The notes under the pieces: generated by a model
What the model saw: the letters and a program-made list of their open reading frames with translations, nothing else
The model's database searches: none
What the model was told of the DNA's origin: nothing
Shown here: positions 37,788 to 47,648 of the stretch, in pieces
Numbering within the stretch: the stretch's first letter is position 1
Layout of the letters: each line of letters begins with the position of its first letter
Assembly: GCA_000146855.1 (NCBI GenBank)
Contig: GL405246.1
Coordinates: 2,157,162 to 2,221,161, forward strand
Reading direction: 5' to 3'
DNA length: 64,000 nt
Source: [Eubacterium] yurii subsp. margaretiae ATCC 43715
Lineage (GTDB): Bacteria; Bacillota; Clostridia; Peptostreptococcales; Filifactoraceae
Program-made: the position numbers and the translations under genes

Positions 37788-40253
37788 GTGATAGAAAGCT
37801 TTACTCAATTCAGCCGAAAACTACTCAATCTCTCTGCTCAAGAAGCGAATAAATTGGGACATAATATGGTGGACTCGGAGCATATGCTCATTGCTATAAG
37901 CAGGCAGGACAGTTCACTGGCATCCACATTGCTAAGTGGCAGAGGACTGGGTACTCAGGCGATAATAGAAGAAGTACTCAAAAAGAATCAAAGAGGCTCA
38001 TTTTCAGGCACAATATTTTCATATAGCGAAGATTTGAGAGCCATACTCAGCGAATCTGTAATTGTGGCACGTTCACTTGGCTTTGAATTTGTGAGCGTGG
38101 ATCATGTCTTGATTGCTATACTTGGCAAGAGGGGACTTGCAACAAAGATACTCAACGAAAACAACATCACCCAAGATGATGTAATCAACGAAGTATTGTC
38201 GGCAAAGATGAAGTTTGATAATATAAAACAAAAAATTTATGACAATCTGATGGTTAATCAAAATCAGGAAGACTTCAACCAAAGAAATATCTATAAAAAA
38301 CCTCCAAAAATGGGAGCTTTTTTGGATAAGTATGCTGTAGATATGACAAATAAGGCTGAAAATGGCGAGCTTGACGCTGTAGCACGCAGGGATGAAGAGA
38401 TACAAAGAGTAATACAGATACTGTCTCGTAGAACAAAGAACAATCCAATACTCATAGGCGAGCCGGGAGTTGGCAAGACGTCAATTATAAATGCCATTGC
38501 TCAAAAGATAGTAGACGGCAATGTGCCTAATATCTTAAGCGGAAAAAGATTATTGAGAATAGATATGCCCCTAGTAGTATCAGGAAGCAGATTTAAAGGA
38601 GAATTGGAAGACAGGATAAGAAACATACTTGAAGAAGTCAAGAAAAACAGCAATGTTATCTTATTCATCGACAACTTCCACACCATAGCTATATTATCAG
38701 GTCAGGAAAGCTCGGCTGAGGCAGGAAACATCATCAAAAATGCCCTTGCAGAATCTGACATACAAATAATAGGAGCTACAAGTACCAGCGAATACAAGAG
38801 ATTTATCGAAAAAGACGATGTATTAAAAAGAAGGATACAGACCATAGTTGTAACAGAGCCTACTGTGGATGAAGCCATAGATATGATAAAAACATTGAAA
38901 AAAAGCTATGAGCTATATCATGATGTCAAGATAGGTGACGATGTCATAGAACTTGCTGTAAAGCTGTCAAAAAGATATATCAATGACAAGTATCTACCGG
39001 ATAAGGCCATAGACTTGATAGACGAGGCGTCAGCAAGGCTCAAACTCACAAGGTCTGATGACTATTACAAGGTAGATGAGATAATAAAAGGCATTACAGA
39101 TGCAAGATTTTCACTTAATTCCGAGCTTAATGAAAGCAATATGAAAAACGTCTCAAACATCACTGACAAGATAGACGAGCTTGACGAGATAATGTCTACA
39201 ATCTCTGAGGACAGATTGAAAAAGTACAACGAACAAAGGATACTTGACAAAAAGTATATAGAACAGGTCATAAGCACAATAACAGGTATACCTCTTGAGA
39301 GACTTACTAAGACACAGGAAGACAAGCTCTTAAATATGCAGGACAATCTCTCAAAATATGTAATAGGCCAGCAAAGTGCGGTATCAAGTATAACCAGAGC
39401 TATACTTAGGGCAAATACAGGGCTCAAAGATCCGAAAAGACCTATAGGTTCATTTATATTCGTAGGATCTACAGGGGTAGGAAAGACGAGATTGGCTAAA
39501 ATGCTTGCAAAAGAGCTATTTGACGATGAAGAAGCCATGATAAGAGTCGACATGAGTGAATATATGGAAAAGTTCGACGTTACCAAGATGATAGGCTCAC
39601 CTCCGGGGTATGTAGGACATACTGACGGCGGACAGCTCACTGAAAAGATAAAGAAAAGACCTTACTGTGTTCTGCTATTTGATGAAATAGAAAAGGCACA
39701 TGCAGATATCTTTGATTTGCTCTTACAGGTATTGGACGAAGGACAGCTCACAGATTCGCACGGCAAGAAAATAGATTTTAAAAATACCATCATCATAATG
39801 ACATCCAACATTGGAGCATCCAAAATAAAAAGTCAAAAAAATCTAGGCTTTGTAGAAAAAGATGATGATGAGATGAGTGAAAAGGAAAAAGAACTGTTCT
39901 TATCTGAACTTAAAAAATATTTCAAACCGGAGTTTATCAACAGAGTAGATGAAATAGTCGTATTTGAATCATTGACTAAGGAAGACATAGACAAGATAGT
40001 CATGCTTATGATAGATGACCTGAATGAAAGACTGTCAATGAGAAACATAAGGCTGACTTTAGACTCTGCTGCAGTAAGTCTCATAGCTCAAAATGGCTAC
40101 AGCAAGGAATACGGAGCAAGGCAACTCTCACGTTCCATCCAAAAGATGATTGAAGACGAGCTGTCAAAGATGATACTGAAAAAACAGATAAAGGACAATG
40201 ACGAGATAAAGATAAGTGTAAAGGATGAAAAACTTAGTTTTTCAGTGAAATAA
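37788..40253 (+). CDS. clpC: ClpC-type Clp ATPase with altered first Walker B
   Basis: 821-residue Hsp100 unfoldase for ClpP. Two Clp-N repeats (about 1-140); D1 Walker A GEPGVGKT at 224-231; a diverged middle segment without the usual UVR-like signature; D2 Walker A GSTGVGKT and Walker B VLLFDEIEKAH. The LGF motif (in KNLGFVEKD) fits a ClpP-docking loop. The D1 Walker B reads LFIDNFHT where ClpC normally has LFIDEVHT, so the catalytic Glu is Asn. The start is GTG at 37788, with GGGGGAG 6 nt upstream; a TTG at 37773 is within the site and rejected. ctsR, mcsA and mcsB are not adjacent. Confidence 0.9.
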   Translation: MIESFTQFSRKLLNLSAQEANKLGHNMVDSEHMLIAISRQDSSLASTLLSGRGLGTQAIIEEVLKKNQRGSFSGTIFSYSEDLRAILSESVIVARSLGFEFVSVDHVLIAILGKRGLATKILNENNITQDDVINEVLSAKMKFDNIKQKIYDNLMVNQNQEDFNQRNIYKKPPKMGAFLDKYAVDMTNKAENGELDAVARRDEEIQRVIQILSRRTKNNPILIGEPGVGKTSIINAIAQKIVDGNVPNILSGKRLLRIDMPLVVSGSRFKGELEDRIRNILEEVKKNSNVILFIDNFHTIAILSGQESSAEAGNIIKNALAESDIQIIGATSTSEYKRFIEKDDVLKRRIQTIVVTEPTVDEAIDMIKTLKKSYELYHDVKIGDDVIELAVKLSKRYINDKYLPDKAIDLIDEASARLKLTRSDDYYKVDEIIKGITDARFSLNSELNESNMKNVSNITDKIDELDEIMSTISEDRLKKYNEQRILDKKYIEQVISTITGIPLERLTKTQEDKLLNMQDNLSKYVIGQQSAVSSITRAILRANTGLKDPKRPIGSFIFVGSTGVGKTRLAKMLAKELFDDEEAMIRVDMSEYMEKFDVTKMIGSPPGYVGHTDGGQLTEKIKKRPYCVLLFDEIEKAHADIFDLLLQVLDEGQLTDSHGKKIDFKNTIIIMTSNIGASKIKSQKNLGFVEKDDDEMSEKEKELFLSELKKYFKPEFINRVDEIVVFESLTKEDIDKIVMLMIDDLNERLSMRNIRLTLDSAAVSLIAQNGYSKEYGARQLSRSIQKMIEDELSKMILKKQIKDNDEIKISVKDEKLSFSVK

Positions 40254-40410
40254 GACCAAAAATGAATAATGATAATAAAATTTAATTTTAAATATTTATT
40301 TCATTTTTTAAAATTCAGTATAATCAAAGCAAAATAACATATAATTTTTTTCATAAATTTAAAACAAGAATATGAGTTTTGAATAAAATTATATCATTTA
40401 TCAGTCTTTT

Positions 40411-40439
40411 TTGACTTAATACCAATAATTTATTATAAT
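40411..40439 (+). promoter_or_regulatory. Sigma-A promoter of radA-yacL-mraY
   Basis: TTGACT (40411-40416), 17 bp, TATAAT (40434-40439), leaving a leader of about 115 nt before the radA start at 40560. The clpC-radA gap (40254-40559) contains nothing else I recognise. Confidence 0.8.
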
Positions 40440-40559
40440 ATATTGATATCTTATAATATCAATTATCTGCCGGTACAATCCAAGTCTGATAAATACCCCA
40501 GTCTTATCAAAAATGTAATAAAAAAGAAAGAAAAAGGATACAAAGAAAAAGAGATTATT

Positions 40560-41954
40560 ATGGCAAAGTTAAAGACAAAATACACTTGTGAAAACTGCGG
40601 ATATGAGACATCCAAGTGGTGGGGAATATGCCCTAAATGTAGGACTGCCGACAGTTTTCACGAGGAAGTATATACTGAAAAAACTAAGAAAGTTCAAAAA
40701 CAAATTGAGCTTATGACAGGTGGAGAAAACACCGATCCGGTGAGACTCTGTGAAGTAACAGGTGGAGACTACACGAGATTTTCCACAGGTATTGCAGAGT
40801 TCGACAGGGTACTTGGAGGCGGTATAGTAAACGGCTCACTTGTGCTTATAGGTGGTGATCCGGGAATAGGAAAATCTACAATCTTATTACAACTTACTAA
40901 TAATATCTGCAAGAGCAAGAAGGTACTCTATGTTTCTGCTGAAGAGTCTCTTGAACAGATAAAACTAAGGGCGGACAGGATTTTCAGCAAAGACTCGGAC
41001 ATATTAATTATGGCACAGACCAATCTTGAAGTAATAGAGAGTAAACTGAGCGACCAAAGCTTTGATGTGGTCATAATTGACTCCATTCAGACAGTCTCGA
41101 CAGCTTCTTCTGACTCTTTACCAGGCTCCGTAACACAGGTCAAGGATATAGCAAACAGATTGATGAAGATATGCAAGAGTAGGAATATCTGCTGTTTCAT
41201 AGTAGGTCATGTGACAAAAGACGGAGCTATAGCAGGTCCAAGAGTTCTAGAGCATCTTGTAGATACAGTCCTTTATTTTGAAGGAGAAAAGTTCAACTCC
41301 TACAGAATGATAAGGGCTGTAAAAAACAGATTCGGTTCTACAAATGAGCTTGGTGTTTTTGAGATGACAGATAGAGGACTTATCGAAGTAGATAATCCCT
41401 CAAAGATGTTATTATCTGAAAATACAAACGAAAACTCAGGAACGGCAATAGTCAGCAGTGTGGAAGGTACAAGACCTATGCTGATTGAAATACAATCTTT
41501 GGTAATATCAACCAGCTTCCCCTCACCTCGAAGGACAGGTACCGGAGTGGATTACAACAGACTCAACATGTTGCTTGCAGTACTGGAAAAACACGCAAAG
41601 ATAAATATCCAAAGTTACGACGTATATGTCAATCTCACAGGGGGGATAAAAATCTCTGAACCATTCATAGACTTAGGTGTGATAATAGCTATAGCCTCAA
41701 GTTACTATGACACACCTGTCAAGAAAAATCTCGCAATCTGTGGAGAAGTGGGACTAACAGGGGAGATAAGGAGTGTAAGCTTCGTACAAAATAGGATAAA
41801 CGAAGCCTTAAAGATGGGTTTTGAAGAAATCTTAATCCCAAGTTCAAATTTAAAAGACATAAAACTAAGTGATAAGATAAAAATCACCGGAGTTAAAAAT
41901 ATTAAGGATGCACTTAAAATATCAATTTCAAAGACTAAGAAGGAGGTGAAGTAA
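40560..41954 (+). CDS. radA: DNA repair protein RadA
   Basis: 464-residue RecA-like branch-migration ATPase of recombination. C4 zinc finger Cys10, Cys13, Cys24, Cys27; Walker A GGDPGIGKST at 98-107; KNRFGSTNELGVFEM motif near residue 255; C-terminal Lon-protease-like domain. The ATG at 40560 starts exactly at the conserved MAKLKTKYTCENCG; the frame is open upstream but crosses the promoter. It is followed with no gap by the PIN/TRAM gene, as commonly seen around clpC-radA-disA-yacL in Firmicutes, though disA is absent here. Confidence 0.95.
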   Translation: MAKLKTKYTCENCGYETSKWWGICPKCRTADSFHEEVYTEKTKKVQKQIELMTGGENTDPVRLCEVTGGDYTRFSTGIAEFDRVLGGGIVNGSLVLIGGDPGIGKSTILLQLTNNICKSKKVLYVSAEESLEQIKLRADRIFSKDSDILIMAQTNLEVIESKLSDQSFDVVIIDSIQTVSTASSDSLPGSVTQVKDIANRLMKICKSRNICCFIVGHVTKDGAIAGPRVLEHLVDTVLYFEGEKFNSYRMIRAVKNRFGSTNELGVFEMTDRGLIEVDNPSKMLLSENTNENSGTAIVSSVEGTRPMLIEIQSLVISTSFPSPRRTGTGVDYNRLNMLLAVLEKHAKINIQSYDVYVNLTGGIKISEPFIDLGVIIAIASSYYDTPVKKNLAICGEVGLTGEIRSVSFVQNRINEALKMGFEEILIPSSNLKDIKLSDKIKITGVKNIKDALKISISKTKKEVK

Positions 41955-43031
41955 TTGATAAAAAGGGCGATTAAATACTTAATAGCAGTTGTCGGCGCAA
42001 CATTTGGAATCATATTTTATATTTTAGTTAAGGACTTTTTAAAAGACATAAGGCCTGCAAATATGTCTTTAAGGCTGTTTGACATAGGCTTAGCTGTAAT
42101 TATCACACTTTTATTTGCAATCATTTTTTATTTTTTGGCTCCATTTATAATTGATAAGGGACAAAAAATTGCCAACTATTTTCAAGGGCAGATACTCAAA
42201 ATGCCTTTACCTGAATTGATTACGAGCATAGTGGGGCTTGTAATAGGAATAGTGATTGCCTATCTGCTTTCTAATCCTATAAGCCAGATACCATTTGCAG
42301 GTATACCTATTTCAATACTTCTATATGTATTTTTAGGATACATCGGTATGAATGTTGGAAGGCTGAGAAAGGATGAGATAGCAAAATATCTTCAAAAAAA
42401 GCCTTTTTCTAAGGAAAAAAGCGGAAAGAAGGCTACAGGTATTACTAATAAAATATTAGATACCAGTGTAATAATAGACGGTAGAATTGCAGAGATAATC
42501 TCTACAGGATTCTTGGAAGGAAAGATAGTCATACCTACCTTTGTACTTGATGAACTAAGGTATATAGCAGATTCAGCAGATGACTTAAAGAGAGTTAAGG
42601 GAAGACGTGGGCTTGACATTCTAAACGAGATACAAAATAATACCAATGTAACTGTTGAAATCAACGATATGAAGATAGATGGAGTGGAAGAGGTCGATAT
42701 AAAACTCCTCAAACTTGCGGAAAAAATCAACGGATGTGTAGTAACAAACGACTACAATCTCAACAAGGTGGCTCAGATACAAAATATCAAGATATTAAAT
42801 ATCAACGAACTGTCTAATGCTGTAAAACCTGTGTTGGTATCCGGTGAAAAAATCACTCTTAACATAGTAAAAGAGGGTAAGGAATACTCACAAGGTATAG
42901 GATACCTTGATGACGGTACTATGATAGTGGTAGAAAACGGAAGACGTGCAGTTGGCACGACTACAGAAGTAGAAGTCAGCTCAGTACTTCAGACACAGGC
43001 AGGAAGAATGATTTTTGCAAGGATAAAATAA
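41955..43031 (+). CDS. yacL: PIN/TRAM domain membrane protein (YacL-like)
   Basis: 358 residues. Four membrane helices (about residues 5-135), a PIN nuclease domain from ILDTSVIIDGRIAEI (about 167) with the acidic residues of the family (Asp in DTSVIIDG, TNDYNLNKVA), and a C-terminal TRAM domain (about 295-355) that binds RNA. The start is TTG directly after the radA stop, with AAGGAGGTGA upstream. Cellular role not established; family members are conserved next to radA. Confidence 0.88.
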   Translation: MIKRAIKYLIAVVGATFGIIFYILVKDFLKDIRPANMSLRLFDIGLAVIITLLFAIIFYFLAPFIIDKGQKIANYFQGQILKMPLPELITSIVGLVIGIVIAYLLSNPISQIPFAGIPISILLYVFLGYIGMNVGRLRKDEIAKYLQKKPFSKEKSGKKATGITNKILDTSVIIDGRIAEIISTGFLEGKIVIPTFVLDELRYIADSADDLKRVKGRRGLDILNEIQNNTNVTVEINDMKIDGVEEVDIKLLKLAEKINGCVVTNDYNLNKVAQIQNIKILNINELSNAVKPVLVSGEKITLNIVKEGKEYSQGIGYLDDGTMIVVENGRRAVGTTTEVEVSSVLQTQAGRMIFARIK

Positions 43032-43058
43032 TTTAAACTACTTATTTTAAAGGAGAAT

Positions 43059-44036
43059 ATGTTGGACCATCAATTATTTGAGTATTTTCTGTCGTTTCTT
43101 CTCGCTTTTTCCATAGCATTTGTCATATCTCCAAGGATACTTACAATGCTTAGAAAACTAAATTTCGGTCAGGAAATAAGGGAGGAAGGACCACAGTCTC
43201 ACCTATCAAAGGCAGGTACGCCAACGATGGGTGGAGTCATATTTATAATAGCTATAACAGCTTCTACATTGATATTGAATTTTAGAGCTTTTTCTAGAGT
43301 CTATCTGTTTTTACTATATCTGTTACTATTTGCACTTATGGGATTTATGGACGACTATGTCAAGGTAATAAATAAGAGAAACCTCGGGCTTACAGGCAAA
43401 CAAAAACTACTGGTGCAGATAGTATTTGCTCTTATACTGACTTTATTGTCATTGAAAAATTCTGCATGGGACACAAATCTTATAGTTCCTTTTACGAGCT
43501 ATAGACTTAAACTTGGGATGTTATACATCCCTTTTACAGTGCTTACAATTGTTGCCACTACCAACTCCGTCAATTTGACTGACGGATTGGACGGATTGGC
43601 ATCAAGTGTGACATCTATCGTAATGCTTGCTCTTGCTATCATAGCCATGAACAGGAGTTTCATTTCTGAAAGTATGTTTGCCTTTGCAGTGACAGGCGGA
43701 TGTCTCGGATTCTTGAGAATTAATGCCTATCCTGCAAAGAGTTTTATGGGAGATACAGGCTCAATGGCACTTGGAGGTGCGGTATGTGCCGTAGCAATCA
43801 GCATGAATATGCACCTGATTATAATATTGGTAGGTCTGGTTTACTTGATTGAGAGCCTAAGCGTTATAATTCAGGTCATAGCTTATAAGAGATTTAAAAA
43901 AAGGGTTTTTAAGATGTCACCCTTCCACCATCATCTAGAGCTAAGCGGATACAAGGAAACTAAGGTAGTGGGCATATTTTGCATAGTAACGGCAATAATG
44001 TCTATAATTTCAATATTAAGTACACAGTTTATTTAG
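43059..44036 (+). CDS. mraY: Phospho-N-acetylmuramoyl-pentapeptide transferase
   Basis: Makes lipid I at the membrane in peptidoglycan synthesis. 325 residues with about ten membrane helices. Motifs: GTPTMGGVIF, the catalytic DDYVK near residue 100, NLTDGLDGLA near residue 173, and the C-terminal MSPFHHHLELSG. It sits outside a dcw cluster, behind radA-yacL. AAGGAG is only 3 nt before the ATG and 6 nt before the adjacent TTG at 43062, so either codon may start the protein. Confidence 0.95.
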   Translation: MLDHQLFEYFLSFLLAFSIAFVISPRILTMLRKLNFGQEIREEGPQSHLSKAGTPTMGGVIFIIAITASTLILNFRAFSRVYLFLLYLLLFALMGFMDDYVKVINKRNLGLTGKQKLLVQIVFALILTLLSLKNSAWDTNLIVPFTSYRLKLGMLYIPFTVLTIVATTNSVNLTDGLDGLASSVTSIVMLALAIIAMNRSFISESMFAFAVTGGCLGFLRINAYPAKSFMGDTGSMALGGAVCAVAISMNMHLIIILVGLVYLIESLSVIIQVIAYKRFKKRVFKMSPFHHHLELSGYKETKVVGIFCIVTAIMSIISILSTQFI

Positions 44037-44164
44037 AATAAATATTATAATTATTATTCAAAAAGTCATATAAATTAGATTTTGTACACAAAAATTTCTA
44101 AAAAGGAAGTTAATCCATTGTGTAAAATACTTGTATGGCAACTAATATATTATATTTTTTAATC

Positions 44165-44284
44165 TTATACTAAAAACCTTTTAAGTTACCATGTAAATAT
44201 TTTGCTTATGAATTTTATACAATTTTAAAGTAATCACCATACAAAATATTTTGCATGACTTTTTAAATAGAGATTAGTATTATA
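44165..44284. repeat. Possible dispersed repeat, copy D, with inverted ends
   Basis: The left end (TTATACTAAAAACCTTTTAA) and right end (TTAAATAGAGATTAGTATTA) are imperfect inverted repeats. The inner ACCATGTAAATATTTTG and CAAAATATTTTGTATGGTG parts (minus strand) also mirror each other. The end motifs resemble those of copies A and B. The 44037-44431 gap holds no gene. Confidence 0.45.
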
Positions 44285-44431
44285 ACTTTGTTGAAATCAT
44301 ATAATTTAATTTATTTATAAATTTTATCTATAGTTTAAATAATATATTATTTGCAAATCTATTCCCTAATTAAGCAAATATTAGTGTAAAATGTCCGTTT
44401 ACAACGATAAAGAATATCTATGTTAAATATC

Positions 44432-44472
44432 AAAAAAGGATTTTCAAGTTCTAATCTTGAAAATCCTTTTTT
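44432..44472. terminator. Strong bidirectional terminator
   Basis: AAAAAAGGATTTTCAAG (44432-44448) and its exact complement (44456-44472) form a 17-bp stem with a 7-nt loop. A- and T-runs on both ends allow it to end both the SLH gene and readthrough from mraY. Confidence 0.92.
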
Positions 44473-44475
44473 GTT

Positions 44476-45456
44476 CTATTTTTCAGTTACCCATGGACTA
44501 TAATCCTTGTCAGGTACTTGTATATATTTTCCGTTTGCTATAATAACCCCTATAAATACTCTTTTATCCACTTTGCCATTACCATAGAATTTTTTTTCTA
44601 TTCCAAGTACATAGCTTGACTTATCATAGTCAAATATCAGATTAGGAGATGAGACTATTCTATTGCCTGAGCCTGCATTAAAAACAAACTTATTATATAA
44701 ATCCAACCTTTTCTCAGAATCTGTATCAAATATATATTGCTTTACAGAGTTCTTGTCAAATTTTTTCACAGGTATGTTATTTAGTACATATTCGTAGTCT
44801 TTTTTTGAAAGGAACTTATCAGTTCTTTCTATCTCGTAAACATCTTGTAACTTGCTTTGTTTTCCGGCTGCCAATTTATCAATCATGGCTATAGTTTCCT
44901 GTCTTGATATATTTCTTGACGGTATGAAATTGCCATCCTTATATCCTGACATAACACCTAATGAAGACATTGCTCCTACAGCTTTTTTTGCCCAAGTTTG
45001 GATGAATCTTCTATCCTTAAATTTTGCAACTGAACCATTAGGTACTTTTCTAACCAAAGACTCAGCATTGTACATCATTACCGCTGCCTCACTTCTTTTA
45101 ATTTTTAAAAATGGTTTGAATGAGCCATCAGGAAAACCTGACACTATACCAAGAGCATAAGCTGATTTTATATATTTATCATCTTCTACATCCTTTATAT
45201 CAGCATCATAAGTTTCAAGATTATAGCCATTATTTGCCACCATATATGTCATCAAAATATGAGTAAACTCTTTTCTGGTAATCTCCTGTTTTAGGTCTGC
45301 ATCTCTAAGTATCAAAGGTATAATCTGTTTTTGTCTTAGCCTGTCATATGCAGGCTTTGCCCATTTTGACATCTTTGGTGAAGCTGCAAAAATCCCTGTT
45401 GAAAAAATTGTAAAAATCAGCATAAATGCTGTAATTTTAGAAAATATTTTTTTCAT
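44476..45456 (-). CDS. Secreted S-layer homology (SLH) domain protein
   Basis: 326 residues. Signal peptide MKKIFSKITAFMLIFTIFST to about residue 25; three SLH domains between about 30 and 200 (KWAKPAYDRLRQKQIIP, then GIVSGFPDGSFKPFLKIKRSEAAVM, then GVMSGYKDGNFIPSRNISRQETIAM); and a C-terminal part of unknown function. SLH domains bind pyruvylated wall polymers. The ATG at 45456 has AGGAGGT upstream. An in-frame ATG at 45492 lies inside the rpn remnant and is rejected. Confidence 0.87.
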   Translation of the reverse strand: MKKIFSKITAFMLIFTIFSTGIFAASPKMSKWAKPAYDRLRQKQIIPLILRDADLKQEITRKEFTHILMTYMVANNGYNLETYDADIKDVEDDKYIKSAYALGIVSGFPDGSFKPFLKIKRSEAAVMMYNAESLVRKVPNGSVAKFKDRRFIQTWAKKAVGAMSSLGVMSGYKDGNFIPSRNISRQETIAMIDKLAAGKQSKLQDVYEIERTDKFLSKKDYEYVLNNIPVKKFDKNSVKQYIFDTDSEKRLDLYNKFVFNAGSGNRIVSSPNLIFDYDKSSYVLGIEKKFYGNGKVDKRVFIGVIIANGKYIQVPDKDYSPWVTEK

Positions 45457-45479
45457 CAATACCTCCTGAAAAATTAAAT

Positions 45480-45563
45480 TGTCTTTGGTCATCCATAAAT
45501 ATCTTAAAAGCTGTCTCTTGTTTCATATATTCATTTACCATCTCTTGCACCTGCTTTTTTTAT
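45480..45563 (-). pseudogene. Remnant of a second Rpn-type nuclease gene
   Basis: These 84 bases match 45756-45840, inside the intact gene next door, with only a few differences. They translate on the minus strand as VQEMVNEYMKQETAFKIFMD, followed by DQRQ. Both flanks of the gene are gone. The fragment ends just before the SLH gene's ribosome binding site. Confidence 0.8.
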
Positions 45564-45602
45564 TTTACATTATTAGACTTACAGAGCAGTTTTATTTTAA
45601 GC

Positions 45603-46478
45603 TTATACCTCAAAACCTCTAGCTATCAATATACTCTTTACCTCATCTATACTCATACCTACAGCCTTACTTATTAGATCTAATCCTGCTCCGTTTTTAA
45701 AAAAATTTACTAATGTATCTATCTTTCCTTCTTCTCTTCCTTCTCTTAGTCCTGTCTGTCTTTGGTCATCCATAAATATCTTAAAAGCTGTTTCTTGTTT
45801 CATATATTCGTTTACCATGTCTTGCACCTCCGTCTTTTTTATTGCTAAGTATTCCTTTAGTATCTCCTCATTCATACATATTTCTATTGTATTTTTTACT
45901 GCTTCTTCTATATCCGTACATTCTTTACTTTGCCTTGAAAATATCTGTGTGAATAATATATACTGCCCTAAGATATTGTTTTTATTTCCTGTGCAAAGTA
46001 CCCTTAGCTTCATATCTATATCTGAGACTATATTGCTTTCTACCATCAAATCGCTAAGATGTAAATCATGATCTTCCATGAGTTTATCCCCTGTATATAC
46101 TGTAAAGAGCTTTATCTTAGGTATCTTCCTCTTTTTTGTACTGTAGAGTTCTACAAGGTTTTTATTAGGACTGTTTTGTTCTATATAGTCTTTGAGTGTA
46201 TCTGATAGATAAAATAATACTCTTAGAACAATATTTTCCGTGTAAACACTCTGTGCCTCCATAAGTATTATTATTTCATCTTTTACCCTAAAACCGAGGT
46301 CATTATACACTCCTGTTGTGATTATATTTTCCAAGGTTATTATCTCTATATCTTCTGTGCTTATTTTTCTTTCATCATCTACTAATGATTTATATAGTTG
46401 TATCAGACGATTTTTATCTGAAAATAAGTCTATAAATAAGCTATCTCTTATCTTAAGGTTCATATTTTTGGGTGACAT
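45603..46478 (-). CDS. Rpn family (PD-(D/E)XK) recombination-promoting nuclease / putative transposase
   Basis: 291 residues. The N-terminal nuclease fold includes GVYNDLGFRVKDEIIILMEAQS (about 57-77), where the family's catalytic acidic residue and E-x-Q replace E-x-K. The C-terminal part has the Gln/Glu/Arg-rich RQTGLREGREEGK and a final short helix pair, as in this family. Rpn proteins promote RecA-independent recombination in E. coli; these genes are often multicopy and variable. AGGAG is 7 nt before the ATG. No inverted repeats typical of an IS surround it. Confidence 0.85.
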   Translation of the reverse strand: MSPKNMNLKIRDSLFIDLFSDKNRLIQLYKSLVDDERKISTEDIEIITLENIITTGVYNDLGFRVKDEIIILMEAQSVYTENIVLRVLFYLSDTLKDYIEQNSPNKNLVELYSTKKRKIPKIKLFTVYTGDKLMEDHDLHLSDLMVESNIVSDIDMKLRVLCTGNKNNILGQYILFTQIFSRQSKECTDIEEAVKNTIEICMNEEILKEYLAIKKTEVQDMVNEYMKQETAFKIFMDDQRQTGLREGREEGKIDTLVNFFKNGAGLDLISKAVGMSIDEVKSILIARGFEV

Positions 46479-46630
46479 ATATATCTCCTATAATTATAAT
46501 GCTTATATACCTATTATAATTCTTGCAAGGGTATTTGTAAAGAATAAACAGCTTAAAAACATAATTATATAGATATAATAAATCTCTAAACTACACTTTC
46601 AATATCTTGAAAATTAGATGTGATAATTTA

Positions 46631-47641
46631 TCAGACTGCAAGATGTCCCTTTCTCTTAGACAGACGTATTCTTGCCTCCATACCTGATGAAAATGTCAAA
46701 AAGTCGCTTTCTACTCCATCACTGAATATTACTCCATTTTCAGGCATCTTTGATACGATGTGCAAGCTCTTACCGCTATTTATCATACCAAAGACAAAGT
46801 TAGCCTTAGAGCTTTTGCTTGGAAAAGGCTCACGTACTGAAAATACCAAAGATGTACTGTCCCAGTTCATATTTAGGTATGAGCTTTCATAGTTACTTGT
46901 ATTTTCGGTATTTATATCTTTGACAATACTCTTATTTTTCTTATTCCAATCCAGGATACTGCTGTTTTTTCCATTGATAGACTTATATGATTTGGAAATA
47001 TTTAGCGCTCCTGATATCACACTCTTGAGCCAGCCTGTACTGCCAAGACCTGTAGATATTATTATTCCGCTTGATGACTGATCTTCCTCATAGTCGTCCA
47101 ATTTTATAGTGTATCTTGCCGATGTGTGAGTCTTTTGCCCGATAAAGAGGTCGTTTACTCCATATAAGACCTGACCGTCTGCAAGGCTCACCTTAGCCAT
47201 GGAAATATTTTTCACATCTCTCTTGCCCTTTATTATCTCAGGTATTATTTTCTTCATATCTGAGGGTACAAAGGGTAGCAATACCCCGTCCCAAAGAGAT
47301 TTATCAGGATTTACCGCCACTATGATCTGATTTTTCAGATACTTCATGGTATTTGCAACCAGTCCGTCCTGACCTACCACCACGACTATATCATCATCTC
47401 CAAAGATAAAATTAGGAAGATACTGCCTGTCCAATCTTTGCACCTTACCGTAGTTTGTAAGGCTTGATACAGTCTCTTCGAGGGAAAGCATATATCGTTG
47501 ATGTTGCTTAGTATAAAAGGAGAAGTCTTCGCCAAAATGAGTGATGTAAAACTTGGCTTGCTCCATAGTATTGTACTTTTGAATCAACTCCTCAAGCGGA
47601 GTTTTCTTAGTAATAACGACGAATTTTAATATTTTATCCAT
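46631..47641 (-). CDS. NAD-kinase-like protein
   Basis: 336 residues. The NAD/diacylglycerol kinase fold is suggested by a GQDG motif at 90-93 (NAD kinases: GGDG), NPDKS at 111-115, GVNDLFI near 161 (family NE/ND motif), and ISTGLGSTGWLKS at 195-207 (NAD kinase STPTGSTAY). The spacing of the motifs is right, but GQDG and the Gly-rich variant differ from housekeeping NAD kinases, so it may use another substrate or be regulatory. It is 7 bp after the SPFH gene and the last gene of a three-gene unit headed by an NrtR-like regulator. Confidence 0.72.
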   Translation of the reverse strand: MDKILKFVVITKKTPLEELIQKYNTMEQAKFYITHFGEDFSFYTKQHQRYMLSLEETVSSLTNYGKVQRLDRQYLPNFIFGDDDIVVVVGQDGLVANTMKYLKNQIIVAVNPDKSLWDGVLLPFVPSDMKKIIPEIIKGKRDVKNISMAKVSLADGQVLYGVNDLFIGQKTHTSARYTIKLDDYEEDQSSSGIIISTGLGSTGWLKSVISGALNISKSYKSINGKNSSILDWNKKNKSIVKDINTENTSNYESSYLNMNWDSTSLVFSVREPFPSKSSKANFVFGMINSGKSLHIVSKMPENGVIFSDGVESDFLTFSSGMEARIRLSKRKGHLAV

Positions 47642-47648
47642 CTTACAC

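Noticed and set aside
45457-45492. Upstream in-frame start for the SLH protein
   Set aside because: The extension is encoded by the rpn remnant and the ribosome binding site; the start at 45456 gives a proper signal peptide.
45603-46478. Rpn gene as an insertion sequence with terminal repeats
   Set aside because: No inverted repeats or target duplications are visible at its ends.
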